NCBI RefSeq assembly: GCF_014196515.1
Contig: NZ_JACIDV010000004.1
Span: 248,001-312,000 of the forward strand
DNA length: 64,000 nt
Source of the DNA: Rhizobium skierniewicense
GTDB lineage: Bacteria > Pseudomonadota > Alphaproteobacteria > Rhizobiales > Rhizobiaceae
Direction: 5' to 3'
Position 1 is the first letter of the stretch. Each line of letters opens with the position of its first letter. The position numbers and the translations under genes were made by a program. The notes beneath the pieces were generated by a model. It saw only the letters and a program-made list of their open reading frames with translations. It searched no databases and was not told the DNA's origin. Positions 18,673 through 28,992 of this stretch are shown one piece after another.

Positions 18673-20082
18673 ATGATCCCTGTCACCTCATTTGCCGGAC
18701 AATATGTTGCCCTTTTTGGTCTGGGTGGCTCTGGGCTCGTGACCGCTCGCGCGCTGGTGGCAGGAGGTGCCGAGGTTACGGCATTCGACGATAATCCCGA
18801 TAGCGTTGCCAAAGCGCAAGCCGAGGGCATCCATACCGCTGATCTTCGCACACTGGACTGGTCGAAGCTTGCCGCGTTCGTTCTGGCGCCCGGTGTGCCG
18901 CTCACGCATCCAAAGCCACATTGGTCGGTCGATCTGGCCCGCGCGGCTGGCGTGGATGTGATCGGCGACATCGAACTTTTCGTGCGCGAACGCCGGGCGC
19001 ATGCCCCGGATTGCCCATTTATTGCCATCACCGGCACCAATGGCAAGTCTACGACGACGGCGCTGATTGCGCATATCCTGACAGAATCTGGTCGTGACAC
19101 GCAATTGGGTGGCAACATCGGCACGGCGATCCTCAGCCTCGATCCGCCGAAGGCGCAGCGTTTTTATGTGGTCGAATGCTCGTCCTACCAGATCGATCTG
19201 GCACCGACGCTGAACCCGACTGCAGGCATTCTGCTCAACCTGACGCCCGACCATCTCGACCGGCACGGCACGATGCAGCATTATGCCGATATCAAGGAGC
19301 GGCTGGTTGCAGGCAGCGATACGGCGATCATTGGTGTTGATGACAGCTACTGCACACTGATCGCAGACCGCATCGAACGGGCTGGTGTTACGGTAGCGCG
19401 CATTTCCAAACGCAGCGTCGTCGCCGACGGTCTTTATGCCGAGGGTAGTCGCATCATGAAGGCGCAAGGCGGTACGGCTTCGCTGTTGGCCGATCTTGAT
19501 GGCATCTCTACATTGCGCGGTAGCCACAATGCACAAAACGCGGCAGCAGCGATCGCCGCTTGCCTTGCGGTTGGCGTTTCTGCGGATGAGGTGACGGCGG
19601 GGCTCAAATCCTTCCCCGGTCTCAAGCACCGGATGCAGCCTGTTGGCCGCCGTGGCAACGTCACCTTCGTCAATGACAGTAAGGCGACCAATGCGGATGC
19701 GGCGGCACCTGCCCTGTCCAGCTACGACCGCATCTACTGGATTGCAGGCGGTCTGCCGAAGGCGGGCGGCATCACCAGTCTTTCGCCGCTGTTCTCTCAC
19801 GTTGCAAAGGCATATCTTATCGGCGAGGCAGCTGCTGAATTTGCTGCGACATTGGGTGACAGCGTACCCTATGAAATCGCTGGTACTCTCGAAAAGGCGA
19901 TCGAGCATGCAGCAGCAGATGCGCAGGCGGATGGTCGCGATGGCAATGTCGTGATGTTATCACCGGCTTGCGCAAGCTTCGATCAGTACAAGAATTTTGA
20001 AACTCGTGGTGATTCGTTCGTCAGCCATGTCGCAGCACTGGATGGTGTGACGATGCTGGTTGGTTTGAAAAAGGGAGTCTGA
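18673..20082 (+). CDS. murD: UDP-MurNAc-L-Ala:D-Glu ligase MurD
   Basis: 469 residues. It adds D-glutamate to UDP-MurNAc-L-alanine. A Rossmann-like start ([15 protein letters not shown]) is followed by the ATP loop GTNGKSTT at 121-128, then [19 protein letters not shown] and [10 protein letters not shown]. It begins 4 bp after mraY and ends 4 bp before ftsW. Confidence 0.95.
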   Translation: MIPVTSFAGQYVALFGLGGSGLVTARALVAGGAEVTAFDDNPDSVAKAQAEGIHTADLRTLDWSKLAAFVLAPGVPLTHPKPHWSVDLARAAGVDVIGDIELFVRERRAHAPDCPFIAITGTNGKSTTTALIAHILTESGRDTQLGGNIGTAILSLDPPKAQRFYVVECSSYQIDLAPTLNPTAGILLNLTPDHLDRHGTMQHYADIKERLVAGSDTAIIGVDDSYCTLIADRIERAGVTVARISKRSVVADGLYAEGSRIMKAQGGTASLLADLDGISTLRGSHNAQNAAAAIAACLAVGVSADEVTAGLKSFPGLKHRMQPVGRRGNVTFVNDSKATNADAAAPALSSYDRIYWIAGGLPKAGGITSLSPLFSHVAKAYLIGEAAAEFAATLGDSVPYEIAGTLEKAIEHAAADAQADGRDGNVVMLSPACASFDQYKNFETRGDSFVSHVAALDGVTMLVGLKKGV

Positions 20083-20086
20083 AGAA

Positions 20087-21241
20087 ATGGTAAGCCGTAT
20101 AGACCGGGGACCGGTCGCGGAATGGTTCTGGACCATCGACCGTTTCTTTCTGACGGCGTTCATCGCGCTGATGGGCATTGGACTGATGCTGTCTTTCGCG
20201 GCATCGCCTGCCGTGGCCGAGCGTATCGGCCTCAACAGCTTCTTCTTCGTGGAGCGGCAGGCCATGTTCATGGTGCCATCGGTGGCAATCATGCTGGGCC
20301 TGTCTTTCCTATCGCCGCGCCAAGTGCGACGTGTCGCCGTCATCATGCTCATCGTCGCGTTATTGATGATGATCTTTGCGCTGTTCTTCGGGATCGAGGT
20401 GAAGGGCGCGCGCCGTTGGATTTCGATCGGCAGCTTCTCCATTCAGCCCTCCGAATTCATGAAGCCAGCCTTTGTGATCGTCTGCGCCTGGCTTTTTGCC
20501 GAACGTGCGCGTCACCCTGAAATTCCAGGTAATCTGTTCGCCATCATCACCTTCGGCATCGTGGCCGCTCTTCTCATTGCACAGCCTGACTTTGGCCAGA
20601 CCATTCTCACGTCTGTCGTGTGGGGTGGCATGTTCTTCATGGCCGGTATTCCCTGGTTCTGGATCATCATGCTGGGCGGCCTTGGTGTCGGCGGCATCGT
20701 CACCGCTTATCTGATGCTGCCTCACGTTGCCGGCCGTATCGACCGTTTCTGGACGGGCGAGGGCGACACGTTTCAGGTGGATACCGCTCGCGAAGCCATC
20801 ATTCGCGGCAACTGGTTTGGCCAGGGTCCGGGCGAAGGCATCGTCAAGCGCATCATCCCCGACAGCCACACCGACTTTATCTTCTCCGTTGCGGCGGAAG
20901 AGTTCGGCATTCTGTTTTGCATGCTGCTGGTGGCGATCTTCGCCTTTATCGTGCTGCGAGGCCTGAGCCATGCGTTCAAGGAAAAGGATGATTTCGTCCG
21001 CTTTGCCGTTGCTGGTCTTGTGCTACAGATTGGCATGCAGTCGATGATCAATATCGGCGTTAATCTGGAACTCATGCCTGCCAAGGGCATGACGCTGCCG
21101 CTGATTTCCTATGGCGGTTCTTCCATGATGGCGATTTGCGTGACAGCCGGTTTCCTGCTGGCGCTCACCCGCCACCGCCCTGAAAAACGTGCGCAGGAAC
21201 GCAGTTTCTTCCGGGTCAATGCAGGCCTTCCTGCGGAGTAA
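20087..21241 (+). CDS. ftsW: Septal peptidoglycan polymerase FtsW (SEDS)
   Basis: A 384-residue SEDS-family protein with about ten membrane segments. It polymerises lipid II at the septum with FtsI. Family landmarks: [50 protein letters not shown] and [11 protein letters not shown] near the C-terminus. GGAGT-type Shine-Dalgarno sequence precedes ATG 20087 inside the murD end. The next gene, murG, starts 4 bp downstream. Confidence 0.95.
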   Translation: MVSRIDRGPVAEWFWTIDRFFLTAFIALMGIGLMLSFAASPAVAERIGLNSFFFVERQAMFMVPSVAIMLGLSFLSPRQVRRVAVIMLIVALLMMIFALFFGIEVKGARRWISIGSFSIQPSEFMKPAFVIVCAWLFAERARHPEIPGNLFAIITFGIVAALLIAQPDFGQTILTSVVWGGMFFMAGIPWFWIIMLGGLGVGGIVTAYLMLPHVAGRIDRFWTGEGDTFQVDTAREAIIRGNWFGQGPGEGIVKRIIPDSHTDFIFSVAAEEFGILFCMLLVAIFAFIVLRGLSHAFKEKDDFVRFAVAGLVLQIGMQSMINIGVNLELMPAKGMTLPLISYGGSSMMAICVTAGFLLALTRHRPEKRAQERSFFRVNAGLPAE

Positions 21242-21245
21242 AAAT

Positions 21246-22385
21246 ATGAGCAAAGGCATCGTTCTGCTTGCCGCCGGGGGAACCGGCGGCCATGTGTTTC
21301 CGGCAGAGGCGCTGGCATACGAGTTGAAGGCACGCGGTTATGCCGTGCATCTGGTGACCGACAGCCGCGCGGAACGTTATGCGGGCACATTTCCGGCGGA
21401 CGAAATCCACGTTGTGCCATCGGCGACCATCGGCTCGAAGAACCCCGTTGCCGTGGCCAAAGCCTTGCTGAAACTGTGGACTGGCCTGCGGGCCGCGCGC
21501 CGTCTCGTCACCAGGCTGAAGCCGGTGGCCGTGGTGGGTTTCGGCGGTTATCCCACCGTGCCGCCGCTTCTGGCCTCCACGGGACTTGGTGTGCCGTCGC
21601 TGATCCACGAGCAAAATGCCGTTATGGGTCGCGCCAACAAGGCGCTTGCCAAACGTGTGAAAGCAATCGCCGGGGGCTTTCTGCCGGAGACTCAAGGGGA
21701 ATATGCCGAAAAGACCGTGGCGACAGGAAATCCGGTTCGCCCCGCAGTTCTGGCTGCTGCCGAGGTCGCTTACACGCCTTCCCATGCGGGCGAGGCTTTT
21801 CAGCTTGTCGTCTTTGGCGGAAGCCAGGGCGCCCAGTTTTTTTCCGGCGCGGTTCCGGCTGCGATCTGCCTCATGCCCAACGAGATGCGTGCCCGTATGT
21901 CCGTGACACAGCAGGCGCGGCCCGAAGACAAGGAAAGCGTGATCGCATCCTACAAGAAGCTTGGAGTCAACGCGGATGTCTCCCCCTTCTTCGGCGACAT
22001 GGCAGAGCGGATCGCAGAAGCCGATCTCGTCATCAGCCGTTCGGGTGCTTCGACAGTCTCGGAACTGTCCGTCATCGGGCGTCCATCCGTGCTGGTGCCT
22101 TACCCGCATGCGCTGGATCACGACCAGGCCGCCAATGCCGCAGCCCTTTCGGCAGCGGGTGGCGCCAGCGTCATCAAGCAATCCGATCTGTCTCCGCAAA
22201 AGCTTTCATCGCTGCTCAGCGATGCCATGAACGATCCCGATCGTCTGGCGCAAACGGCGGCGGCTGCGAAAGCGACCGGCAAGCCGGATGCCGCCCAGCG
22301 TCTCGCCGATCTGGTCGAGGCGATTGCGACGGGGAAATCCGTTCAAGAATTCAAATTAAAAAATAAAGAAGGAGTGCATCTATGA
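21246..22385 (+). CDS. murG: Lipid II synthase MurG
   Basis: 379 residues, GT28 family. It adds GlcNAc from UDP-GlcNAc to lipid I on the cytoplasmic face. Diagnostic: [16 protein letters not shown] near the N-terminus, [34 protein letters not shown] and the UDP-binding [10 protein letters not shown]. The start MSKGIVLL at ATG 21246 was chosen over upstream in-frame codons inside ftsW. It overlaps murC by 4 bp (ATGA). Confidence 0.95.
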   Translation: MSKGIVLLAAGGTGGHVFPAEALAYELKARGYAVHLVTDSRAERYAGTFPADEIHVVPSATIGSKNPVAVAKALLKLWTGLRAARRLVTRLKPVAVVGFGGYPTVPPLLASTGLGVPSLIHEQNAVMGRANKALAKRVKAIAGGFLPETQGEYAEKTVATGNPVRPAVLAAAEVAYTPSHAGEAFQLVVFGGSQGAQFFSGAVPAAICLMPNEMRARMSVTQQARPEDKESVIASYKKLGVNADVSPFFGDMAERIAEADLVISRSGASTVSELSVIGRPSVLVPYPHALDHDQAANAAALSAAGGASVIKQSDLSPQKLSSLLSDAMNDPDRLAQTAAAAKATGKPDAAQRLADLVEAIATGKSVQEFKLKNKEGVHL

Positions 22386-23797
22386 AGATGCCGAAAGCGA
22401 TCGGTCTTGTCCATTTCATCGGAATTGGCGGCATCGGCATGAGCGGCATTGCCGAAGTGCTTCACAACCTCGGCCATCGCGTACAGGGCTCCGATCAGGC
22501 AGACAGCGCCAATGTGCAGCGTCTGCGCGAGAAGGGCATAGACGTTTTCATCGGCCATACGGCGGAAAGCCTGGGGGAAGCGGAAGTCGTGGTCGTTTCG
22601 ACGGCCATCAAGAAAAATAACCCTGAACTGGTCGCAGCGCGTGAAAAGCACCTGCCGATCGTTCGCCGTGCCGAAATGCTGGCCGAGTTGATGCGTTTCC
22701 GCAATGCGATCGCCATTGGCGGCACACATGGCAAGACGACGACAACCTCCATGGTCGCGACGTTGCTGGAAGCCGGCAATCTCGATCCCACCGTCATCAA
22801 TGGCGGCATCATCAATGCTTACGGCACCAATGCGCGCATGGGTGAGGGCGAGTGGATGGTGGTGGAGGCCGACGAATCGGATGGCACCTTCCTGAAACTG
22901 CCTGCCGATGTCGCCGTTATCACCAATATCGACCCCGAGCATCTGGACCATTACGGCAACTTCGATGCCGTGCGCGCGGCCTTCCGCCAGTTTGTGGAAA
23001 ATGTGCCGTTCTACGGTTTCGGCGTGCTGTGCATCGACCATCCTGAAGTGCAGACGCTGGTGGGCAAGATTGAGGATCGCAAGGTCATCACTTACGGCGA
23101 AAACCCGCAGGCCGACGTGCGCTTCTCCAATGTTCGGATCGACGGGACCAAGTCGATTTTCGACGTGGAAATCCGTCGTCGTCGCACGGGCAAGATCTTC
23201 ACATTTACCGATCTCGTTTTGCCCATGCCGGGTCGCCACAACGTGTCGAATGCTACGGCGGCGATTGCAGTTGCCAACCGCCTTGGCATTTCCGTCGAAG
23301 ACATCAAGAAGGGGCTTGCGTCTTTCGGTGGCGTCAAGCGTCGCTTCACGCTGACGGGCGAATCCAACGGCGTGCAGGTGTTTGATGATTACGGCCACCA
23401 CCCGGTCGAGATCAAAGCGGTACTGAAGGCAGCGCGTGAGGCTTGCGGCGGCCGGATCATTGCTGTCCACCAGCCTCACCGTTACTCGCGTCTTTCCAGC
23501 CTGTTTGAAGATTTTGCACATTGTTTCAACGACGCGGACACAATTCTTCTTGCTCCGGTCTATGCGGCGGGTGAAGATGCAATCGAGGGTGTGAACTCCG
23601 AGACGCTTGTTTCAGCCACCAGGGCTGCTGGCCATCGCGATGCTCGCCATCTCTCCTCCCGCGACGATCTTGCCAAGACTGTCGCAGCGATTGCGAAACC
23701 GGGTGATTTCGTGGTTCTTCTGGGGGCTGGCAACATCACGCAATGGGCGGCGGCGCTGCCCTCAGAATTGGATAGCATTTCAGGAAAGTCTGCATGA
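22382..23797 (+). CDS. murC: UDP-MurNAc:L-alanine ligase MurC
   Basis: 471 residues. It adds L-alanine to UDP-MurNAc, the first stem residue. [16 protein letters not shown] at 12-27 is the UDP-binding loop; GTHGKTT at 114-120 is the ATP loop. DADESDGTF-type and [12 protein letters not shown] sequences follow. It overlaps both neighbours by ATGA (murG at the start, murB at the end). Confidence 0.95.
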   Translation: MKMPKAIGLVHFIGIGGIGMSGIAEVLHNLGHRVQGSDQADSANVQRLREKGIDVFIGHTAESLGEAEVVVVSTAIKKNNPELVAAREKHLPIVRRAEMLAELMRFRNAIAIGGTHGKTTTTSMVATLLEAGNLDPTVINGGIINAYGTNARMGEGEWMVVEADESDGTFLKLPADVAVITNIDPEHLDHYGNFDAVRAAFRQFVENVPFYGFGVLCIDHPEVQTLVGKIEDRKVITYGENPQADVRFSNVRIDGTKSIFDVEIRRRRTGKIFTFTDLVLPMPGRHNVSNATAAIAVANRLGISVEDIKKGLASFGGVKRRFTLTGESNGVQVFDDYGHHPVEIKAVLKAAREACGGRIIAVHQPHRYSRLSSLFEDFAHCFNDADTILLAPVYAAGEDAIEGVNSETLVSATRAAGHRDARHLSSRDDLAKTVAAIAKPGDFVVLLGAGNITQWAAALPSELDSISGKSA

Positions 23798-24759
23798 GAC
23801 AGGTGGATGGGGTAAAGTTGCTGGGACGACTCGGCGACGGAGTGAATGAACTCAGAGGACGTTTGACGCCGGATAGTCCGATGGACCGCGTGACGTGGTT
23901 CAGGGCGGGTGGTCTGGCGGAACTGATGTTTCAGCCCCACGATACAGACGATCTCATTGCTTTTCTAAAGCTTCTGCCGGAAGATGTACCGCTGACGGTC
24001 GTCGGCGTCGGTTCCAACCTGCTGGTCCGTGATGGTGGCATTCCGGGGGTCGTCGTGCGCCTGTCCGCCAAGGGATTTGGTCAGGTGGAACTTGCGGGCG
24101 AAAACCGCATCAAAGCCGGTGCGATCTGCCCCGATAAACACATCTCCGCCATGGCGATGGATAACGGTATCGGCGGTTTCCATTTTTACTATGGCATTCC
24201 TGGCTCCATCGGTGGGGCGCTGCGTATGAATGCTGGTGCCAATGGTGGCGAGACACGCGAGCGCGTGGTGGAGGTCTACGCCGTTGACCGCAAGGGCAAC
24301 AGTCATGTGCTGTCCAATGCCGACATGGGTTACAGCTACCGCCATTCGGAAGCGTCGAAGGATCTGATCTTCACCGGTGCCTTGTTCGAGGGGTATCCGG
24401 AGGATCGAGCAAAAATCCGCGCCGATATGGATGCGGTGCGCCTTCACCGCGAGACGGTTCAGCCGATCCGCGAACAGACCGGTGGCTCGACGTTCAAGAA
24501 TCCGGAGGGACATTCGGCCTGGAGCCTCATCGATGAGGCTGGCGGGCGCGGTATGGTCATCGGCGGTGCACAGATGTCGTCGCTGCACTGCAATTTCATG
24601 ATCAACACGGGCCACGCGACAGGCTACGATTTGGAATATCTGGGAGAAGCCGTGCGCAAGCGCGTTTTCGAACATGCGGGCATCCGCCTGGAATGGGAAA
24701 TCAAGCGGCTCGGGCTGTTCATGCCAGGCCGTGAGGTGGAGCCGTTTTTCGGAGCATAA
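23794..24759 (+). CDS. murB: UDP-N-acetylenolpyruvoylglucosamine reductase MurB
   Basis: 321 residues. It reduces enolpyruvyl-UDP-GlcNAc to UDP-MurNAc with NADPH and FAD. FAD site: [18 protein letters not shown]; also [20 protein letters not shown]; the proton-donor serine lies in [10 protein letters not shown], as in type IIa MurB. It is the last gene of the first dcw unit and is followed by a strong terminator. Confidence 0.95.
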   Translation: MRQVDGVKLLGRLGDGVNELRGRLTPDSPMDRVTWFRAGGLAELMFQPHDTDDLIAFLKLLPEDVPLTVVGVGSNLLVRDGGIPGVVVRLSAKGFGQVELAGENRIKAGAICPDKHISAMAMDNGIGGFHFYYGIPGSIGGALRMNAGANGGETRERVVEVYAVDRKGNSHVLSNADMGYSYRHSEASKDLIFTGALFEGYPEDRAKIRADMDAVRLHRETVQPIREQTGGSTFKNPEGHSAWSLIDEAGGRGMVIGGAQMSSLHCNFMINTGHATGYDLEYLGEAVRKRVFEHAGIRLEWEIKRLGLFMPGREVEPFFGA

Positions 24760-24830
24760 TGATATCAGGCAAGTGATCGCGCTTTTATCGGCGTATGTGA
24801 CGTCGGGTGCCGATTTCTCTGAGACAGTAC

Positions 24831-24864
24831 AAAGCCCGCGAAGCCACTGACTTCGCGGGCTTTT
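24831..24864 (+). terminator. Rho-independent terminator after murB
   Basis: AAAGCCCGCGAAG and CTTCGCGGGCTTT form a perfect 13-bp stem with a 7-nt loop, ending in TTTT. Complementary A and T flanks allow function in both directions. It ends the mraZ-murB unit. Confidence 0.9.
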
Positions 24865-25020
24865 CTGTGTGTTTGATTCCGGATCAGGCGTCTTCCTTGC
24901 ACATCCGACTGATTTTTTTGGAAGTGCACTCTTGCATAAATGCAATCATAGGATACATTAAAAATAAATACTACTTTAAGTAATTTCATTATTTAAGCCA
25001 ATTTATATTTGGATTTTCTT
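24865..25020. promoter_or_regulatory. AT-rich leader of the glycosyltransferase gene
   Basis: About 125 bp before 25020 are strikingly AT-rich (runs such as TTAAAAATAAATACTACTTT) compared with the surrounding coding DNA. This is where the promoter must lie. Such tracts often bind MucR/Ros-like or other silencing proteins; no specific operator can be named. Confidence 0.5.
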
Positions 25021-27012
25021 ATGAGCTCATATTTCATCGAATATTGGCAAGCGCACAGTGCTGGCCTCTCGCAAGCGTTGTTTGTTTTCTCATGCTGGTT
25101 TGCATTTTTCTGTGGCCTTTGGACCGTCGTCACGACAACGGATGTCTACCGGGTGCGATGGGCGTCGCGCTACGATGTTCTTCAGGTTCACGGTATAGCC
25201 ATTGCGGCTGCAGCGCTCTCGTCTCTCGCGGTGCCGATCAGCGACCTCGTGCCGGCAGTGTCGATTGTGGTGATCATTTCGCTGTTTCTGGCGGTGTTCC
25301 TACCCCGTCTGAGCGCGGCAGGGCTATCCTTCGTGATTGCCGGACCGCTATCGACCATATCGGGTTCTGTTTGGGCGTATAAATGGTTGAACACCAACGG
25401 CTATCCCTCGTTTTTGCTTCTGGCAATCGTCTTGCTTGGTGTGATATCCATCTTCCGAATTGCTTTCGTAATTTACGTCCAGCTCGGCACATTCGGGCTT
25501 CTGGTGCGGAAACAATGGTCGCGGCCTGTCGCGCCGCATCCTGCCGGCCAGAGCCAGCGGCGGGTCTCCATCCATGTGCCCGTTCACGCAGAACCCGCTC
25601 ATATCGTTATCGAAACCCTTAAAAGCATTGCGAGATTGGACTACGACAATTTCGAGGTCTTGGTCTGCGATAACAACACCGTCGATGGGTCGCTGTGGAA
25701 ACCGGTTGAGGCCTATTGCGAAACGCTTAACGACGCGATCGGCGAAAAGCGCTTTCGTTTCTTTCACGTCGAAGGCTTGACGGGCGCAAAGGCCGGGGCT
25801 CTCAACCTATGCCTCGATCATACGGATCCGAGCGCAGAACTGATTGCTCTGGTAGACTCAGACTATCTCTGCGAGCCGGGATTTCTCTCTGATCTCGTAC
25901 CGTTTTTCGATGAACCGCGTTTTGGTTTCGTACAGACCTCGCATGATTACCGCAGCAACGAGGCAAACGTTTTCAACCGCGCCTGTTATTGGGAATATAT
26001 GGTTCCGAACCGTCTGGAATATGCCGGTGCGAGCGAAATGCAGGCATCCTTCACGATCGGAACAATGTGTGTATTTCGCAAGAGCGCCATTGAAGAGGCG
26101 GGGCGATGGGCAGAATGGTGCCAGACGGAGGATTCCGAGATTGCCATCAGAATCCGGGCGGCAGGCTATGACGGTCTATTTCTGCCCTATACCTATGGCC
26201 GCGGCCTGATGCCGGACAATTTTGCAGACTGGAAAAAGCAGCGTTTCCGCTGGACATACGGGCCTGTGCAACAGCTCCGTCGTCACTGGAGACTTCTTTT
26301 GCCAGTGTGGCTTGGCGGCTCGCCAAACCTCAAGGCGTGGGGAAAGTGCTATGAGGTCGTCCGCTCTCTGGTGGCTTTGATCATACCTGTTGGACTTGTC
26401 GGAAATGTCGTCTTTGCCGCCGCGTATCCCGTCCTTGTCTGGCAAGGCATGTTACCGAGTGTTCAGATACCGTCTCAGGCCATTTTTTTCATGGGCCTTA
26501 TCCTCGCAAATGGTGTCCTCCGGTCCGTTGCCGAATACCGGATATGCGGCTGCCATAAACTCAGTAACATGCTCGCTGCTGAACTTGCGGCGCTTGCATT
26601 GAGATTCGTGTGGAGCTCTGCGTCCGTCTACGCGGCTGTCGGGCGGAAAATCGAATGGCGCAGAACGCCCAAATTTTTGTCACGTCAAACGGTGTGGTCA
26701 GCGCTGAGTGGCGCTTCCACGGAACTTGCGTTGGCGATGTCGCTGTTGCCTGTGGTCGGGCTGATCATATACGTGGGACAGTTCATCCAATGGAGCGATA
26801 TCGCGATCTCGATTGCCGCGTTGATTTACCCTCTTGTCACCTTTGCAGCCGCTCCGATCATGGCGTTGCTTGCTCTCGGAGGCGGTTCGGAAAAGGCTGA
26901 TCATTTTCGTGACAAGCGATACCTTCCTCTCCCTCCTGCAACGGCGAGGCCCGTCTTACGTTTGGCCGGTGCGGAAATACCGGCGGCTGCCAAAGTGCTT
27001 GGCGAAGCGTAG
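25021..27012 (+). CDS. Membrane glycosyltransferase family 2 (BcsA-like architecture)
   Basis: A 663-residue polytopic protein: about four or five N-terminal membrane helices (to about 160), a cytoplasmic GT-A domain (about 180-420) and further helices to about 610. The processive GT2 signature is complete: DNN near 217, DSD at 279-281 (UDP-sugar and metal), TED at 369-371 (catalytic base) and QRFRW at 407-411. It should build or extend a beta-linked polysaccharide from a nucleotide sugar and pass it through the membrane. No PilZ domain is recognisable. ATG 25021 was preferred over TTG 25009; neither has a good ribosome site. Neighbours give no pathway; product unknown. Confidence 0.82.
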   Translation: MSSYFIEYWQAHSAGLSQALFVFSCWFAFFCGLWTVVTTTDVYRVRWASRYDVLQVHGIAIAAAALSSLAVPISDLVPAVSIVVIISLFLAVFLPRLSAAGLSFVIAGPLSTISGSVWAYKWLNTNGYPSFLLLAIVLLGVISIFRIAFVIYVQLGTFGLLVRKQWSRPVAPHPAGQSQRRVSIHVPVHAEPAHIVIETLKSIARLDYDNFEVLVCDNNTVDGSLWKPVEAYCETLNDAIGEKRFRFFHVEGLTGAKAGALNLCLDHTDPSAELIALVDSDYLCEPGFLSDLVPFFDEPRFGFVQTSHDYRSNEANVFNRACYWEYMVPNRLEYAGASEMQASFTIGTMCVFRKSAIEEAGRWAEWCQTEDSEIAIRIRAAGYDGLFLPYTYGRGLMPDNFADWKKQRFRWTYGPVQQLRRHWRLLLPVWLGGSPNLKAWGKCYEVVRSLVALIIPVGLVGNVVFAAAYPVLVWQGMLPSVQIPSQAIFFMGLILANGVLRSVAEYRICGCHKLSNMLAAELAALALRFVWSSASVYAAVGRKIEWRRTPKFLSRQTVWSALSGASTELALAMSLLPVVGLIIYVGQFIQWSDIAISIAALIYPLVTFAAAPIMALLALGGGSEKADHFRDKRYLPLPPATARPVLRLAGAEIPAAAKVLGEA

Positions 27013-27060
27013 GGTGTAGGGTCCGTTCAAACGCTTCGAAGGATCGTCTGCAATTTTGTT

Positions 27061-27093
27061 GGTGTTGGCGGCGTCGGTCATGCCGCCAACACC
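27061..27093. terminator. Bidirectional hairpin between convergent genes
   Basis: GGTGTTGGCGGC and GCCGCCAACACC form a perfect 12-bp stem with a 9-nt loop between the ends of the glycosyltransferase and transporter genes. No strong U-tract on either side. Confidence 0.65.
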
Positions 27094-27099
27094 GCCGGA

Positions 27100-28404
27100 T
27101 CAGACTTCGTCCTTGCGCGACAGCAAGATGCAGGCGAGCGTTACAACCGCTGCGAAGCAGAGGTAATAGCCGACATAGGCCATGCCGTATGTTACCTGCA
27201 GTGACGTGGCGATGTAAGGCGCGAGTGATGCACCGAAGATACCCGCCATGTTGAAGGTGATGGACGAACCCGTATAGCGTACCGTCGTGGGGAAGGGTGC
27301 TGCGAGCGCCGTGCCGATCAGGCCGTAGGTCATGCCCATCAGTGCCATTGCGAGAGCGGCAAAGACGAAGATCGAAGCTTCACCACCGGTCATCAGGCCA
27401 GGAAGAAGGAAGGAAAAGGCACCGATCAGGACCGTGGTGGCGATCAGAACTTCGCGACGGCCGAAGCGCTCGGCGAGTTTTCCCGCGATCGGGATGAAGA
27501 TACCGAAAACGACCGAGCTCACGAGTTGCACTTCCAGCGCATCGAGGAACGGAATCTTCAGAACCTTGACGTTGTAGGACAACAGGTAGGCGGTACCGAT
27601 GTAGAACAGCACGAAGGTTGCCAGCGCCACGAACGTGCCGAGCAAAAGGCTGCGCTTGTGATGGCGGAAGAGTTCGGCCACGGGAACGGCGACACGCTCC
27701 TCCTTGTCGATGGCCTTCTGAAAGGCAGGGGTTTCCGTGATCGACAGGCGAACCCACAGGCCGACCGCGATCAGGATGATGGAGGCGACGAAAGGAATGC
27801 GCCAGCCCCAGCTGAGCAGCTGTTCCTGCGACATGACGTGCAGCAAAATCCAGAAGACGCCGGACGACAGGAAAAGACCGAGTGGAGCACCGAGCTGCGG
27901 GAACATGCCGTACCAGCTGCGCTTACCGGGAGGCGCGTTTTCCGTGGCCAGAAGAACTGCACCACCCCATTCGCCACCCAAGCCGAAGCCCTGACCAAAG
28001 CGGCATAGCGCAAGCAGCAAAGGCGCCAGAACACCAGCGGTTTCGTAAGACGGCAGGAGGCCGATGATGACGGTTGACACCCCCATCGTCAAAAGCGCAG
28101 CCACCAAAGTGGTTTTGCGGCCAACGCGGTCACCATAGTGACCGAAGACGACGGCACCCAGCGGGCGGGCGAAGAAGGCGATGGAGAAGGTTGCGAAAGA
28201 TGCGAGCAGAGCTGTCATCGGGTCGTTGTTAGGGAAGAACAACGTCGGAAACACGAGCACAGCTGCGGTCGCATAAACGTAAAAGTCGAAGAATTCGATG
28301 GTCGTGCCGACCACGCTGGCAGTGAGAACTCGTGCAGGCGAATTTGTCTTTACATCGTTCGGCGTGTCAGCTGTCGGCGATACTTTGAATATCGCGTCAG
28401 ACAT
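27100..28404 (-). CDS. MFS transporter, metabolite:H+ symporter (MHS) type
   Basis: 434 residues with 12 predicted helices. The start TTIEFFDFYVYATAA, loop 2-3 motif GHYGDRVGRKTTL and RFGQGFGLGGEWGGA are characteristic of the MHS branch (ShiA, KgtP, ProP), which imports organic acids or zwitterions with protons. The substrate cannot be assigned. The gene is convergent to the glycosyltransferase and divergent from ddl, so it interrupts the two halves of the dcw region. Confidence 0.85.
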   Translation of the reverse strand: MSDAIFKVSPTADTPNDVKTNSPARVLTASVVGTTIEFFDFYVYATAAVLVFPTLFFPNNDPMTALLASFATFSIAFFARPLGAVVFGHYGDRVGRKTTLVAALLTMGVSTVIIGLLPSYETAGVLAPLLLALCRFGQGFGLGGEWGGAVLLATENAPPGKRSWYGMFPQLGAPLGLFLSSGVFWILLHVMSQEQLLSWGWRIPFVASIILIAVGLWVRLSITETPAFQKAIDKEERVAVPVAELFRHHKRSLLLGTFVALATFVLFYIGTAYLLSYNVKVLKIPFLDALEVQLVSSVVFGIFIPIAGKLAERFGRREVLIATTVLIGAFSFLLPGLMTGGEASIFVFAALAMALMGMTYGLIGTALAAPFPTTVRYTGSSITFNMAGIFGASLAPYIATSLQVTYGMAYVGYYLCFAAVVTLACILLSRKDEV

Positions 28405-28720
28405 GAGATTTTTCCATTGTTAAGTAACACTTATGACCCTTTACCGGGGTAAGGCTGCGTTAACGTAATTTTCGATCTTTTGAAACGGTTAAAACGCAAC
28501 ATTCTGGAAAAAACCCAACGAAAAATCGATGTCAGAGCAACGTTCTGTGATGTGTTTAACGTGGTTCGGTCGCTTTTGGTGCTCATGGAAAATCGGGATG
28601 CTTGGCTGGAATGGGACCGTTTCCGTCGCGGTTCTCGGACCATGCGATTTTAAAGACGGAGTCCGTTCGCGTGACATTCATCACCAAAATGATCCTGGGC
28701 ATCTCCGCTCTTCCAGCGTC

Positions 28721-28737
28721 CTGTAATGAGATTACAG
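28721..28737. promoter_or_regulatory. 17-bp palindrome, operator-like
   Basis: CTGTAAT-GAG-ATTACAG is a perfect 7+3+7 inverted repeat, about 320 bp upstream of the MFS gene and 350 bp upstream of ddl. Its size and symmetry suit a dimeric repressor. I recognise no matching family, and no regulator gene is adjacent. It could also be a short RNA stem. Confidence 0.4.
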
Positions 28738-28968
28738 ACCGCGGCGGCATCGGTGATGACCAAAAACGGCTGGGGAAAGGTGGCGAATCTTAACGAATCG
28801 ATCTTGCTTTTGCCGTTGCGGCCTCCTGTCCACACAACGTTTTTATTTCCTGCCGTTGGAATTCTGAATCTTGCATTGGCCGCAACTCTCTGATTCCAAG
28901 GAAGGAATCCCGGCCTGAAGTGATTCTTTAACAAAAATCATATCATCGGCGTCTTCGGTTAACGAAAG

Positions 28969-28992
28969 TAAACACTTCATTAACCTTAATGG
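28969..28992 (+). promoter_or_regulatory. TAAA-N7-TTAA / TTAA-N2-TTAA motif upstream of ddl
   Basis: Same layout as 10451-10474 upstream of mraZ, identical at 19 of 24 positions. It contains CATTAA-CC-TTAATG and lies about 100 bp before the ddl start. It is CtrA-like, but one half site is TAAA, not TTAA. Confidence 0.4.

Noticed and set aside
28529-28934. Short ORFs in the ddl upstream region
   Set aside because: 65- and 94-codon frames without good starts; the region is better explained as regulatory.
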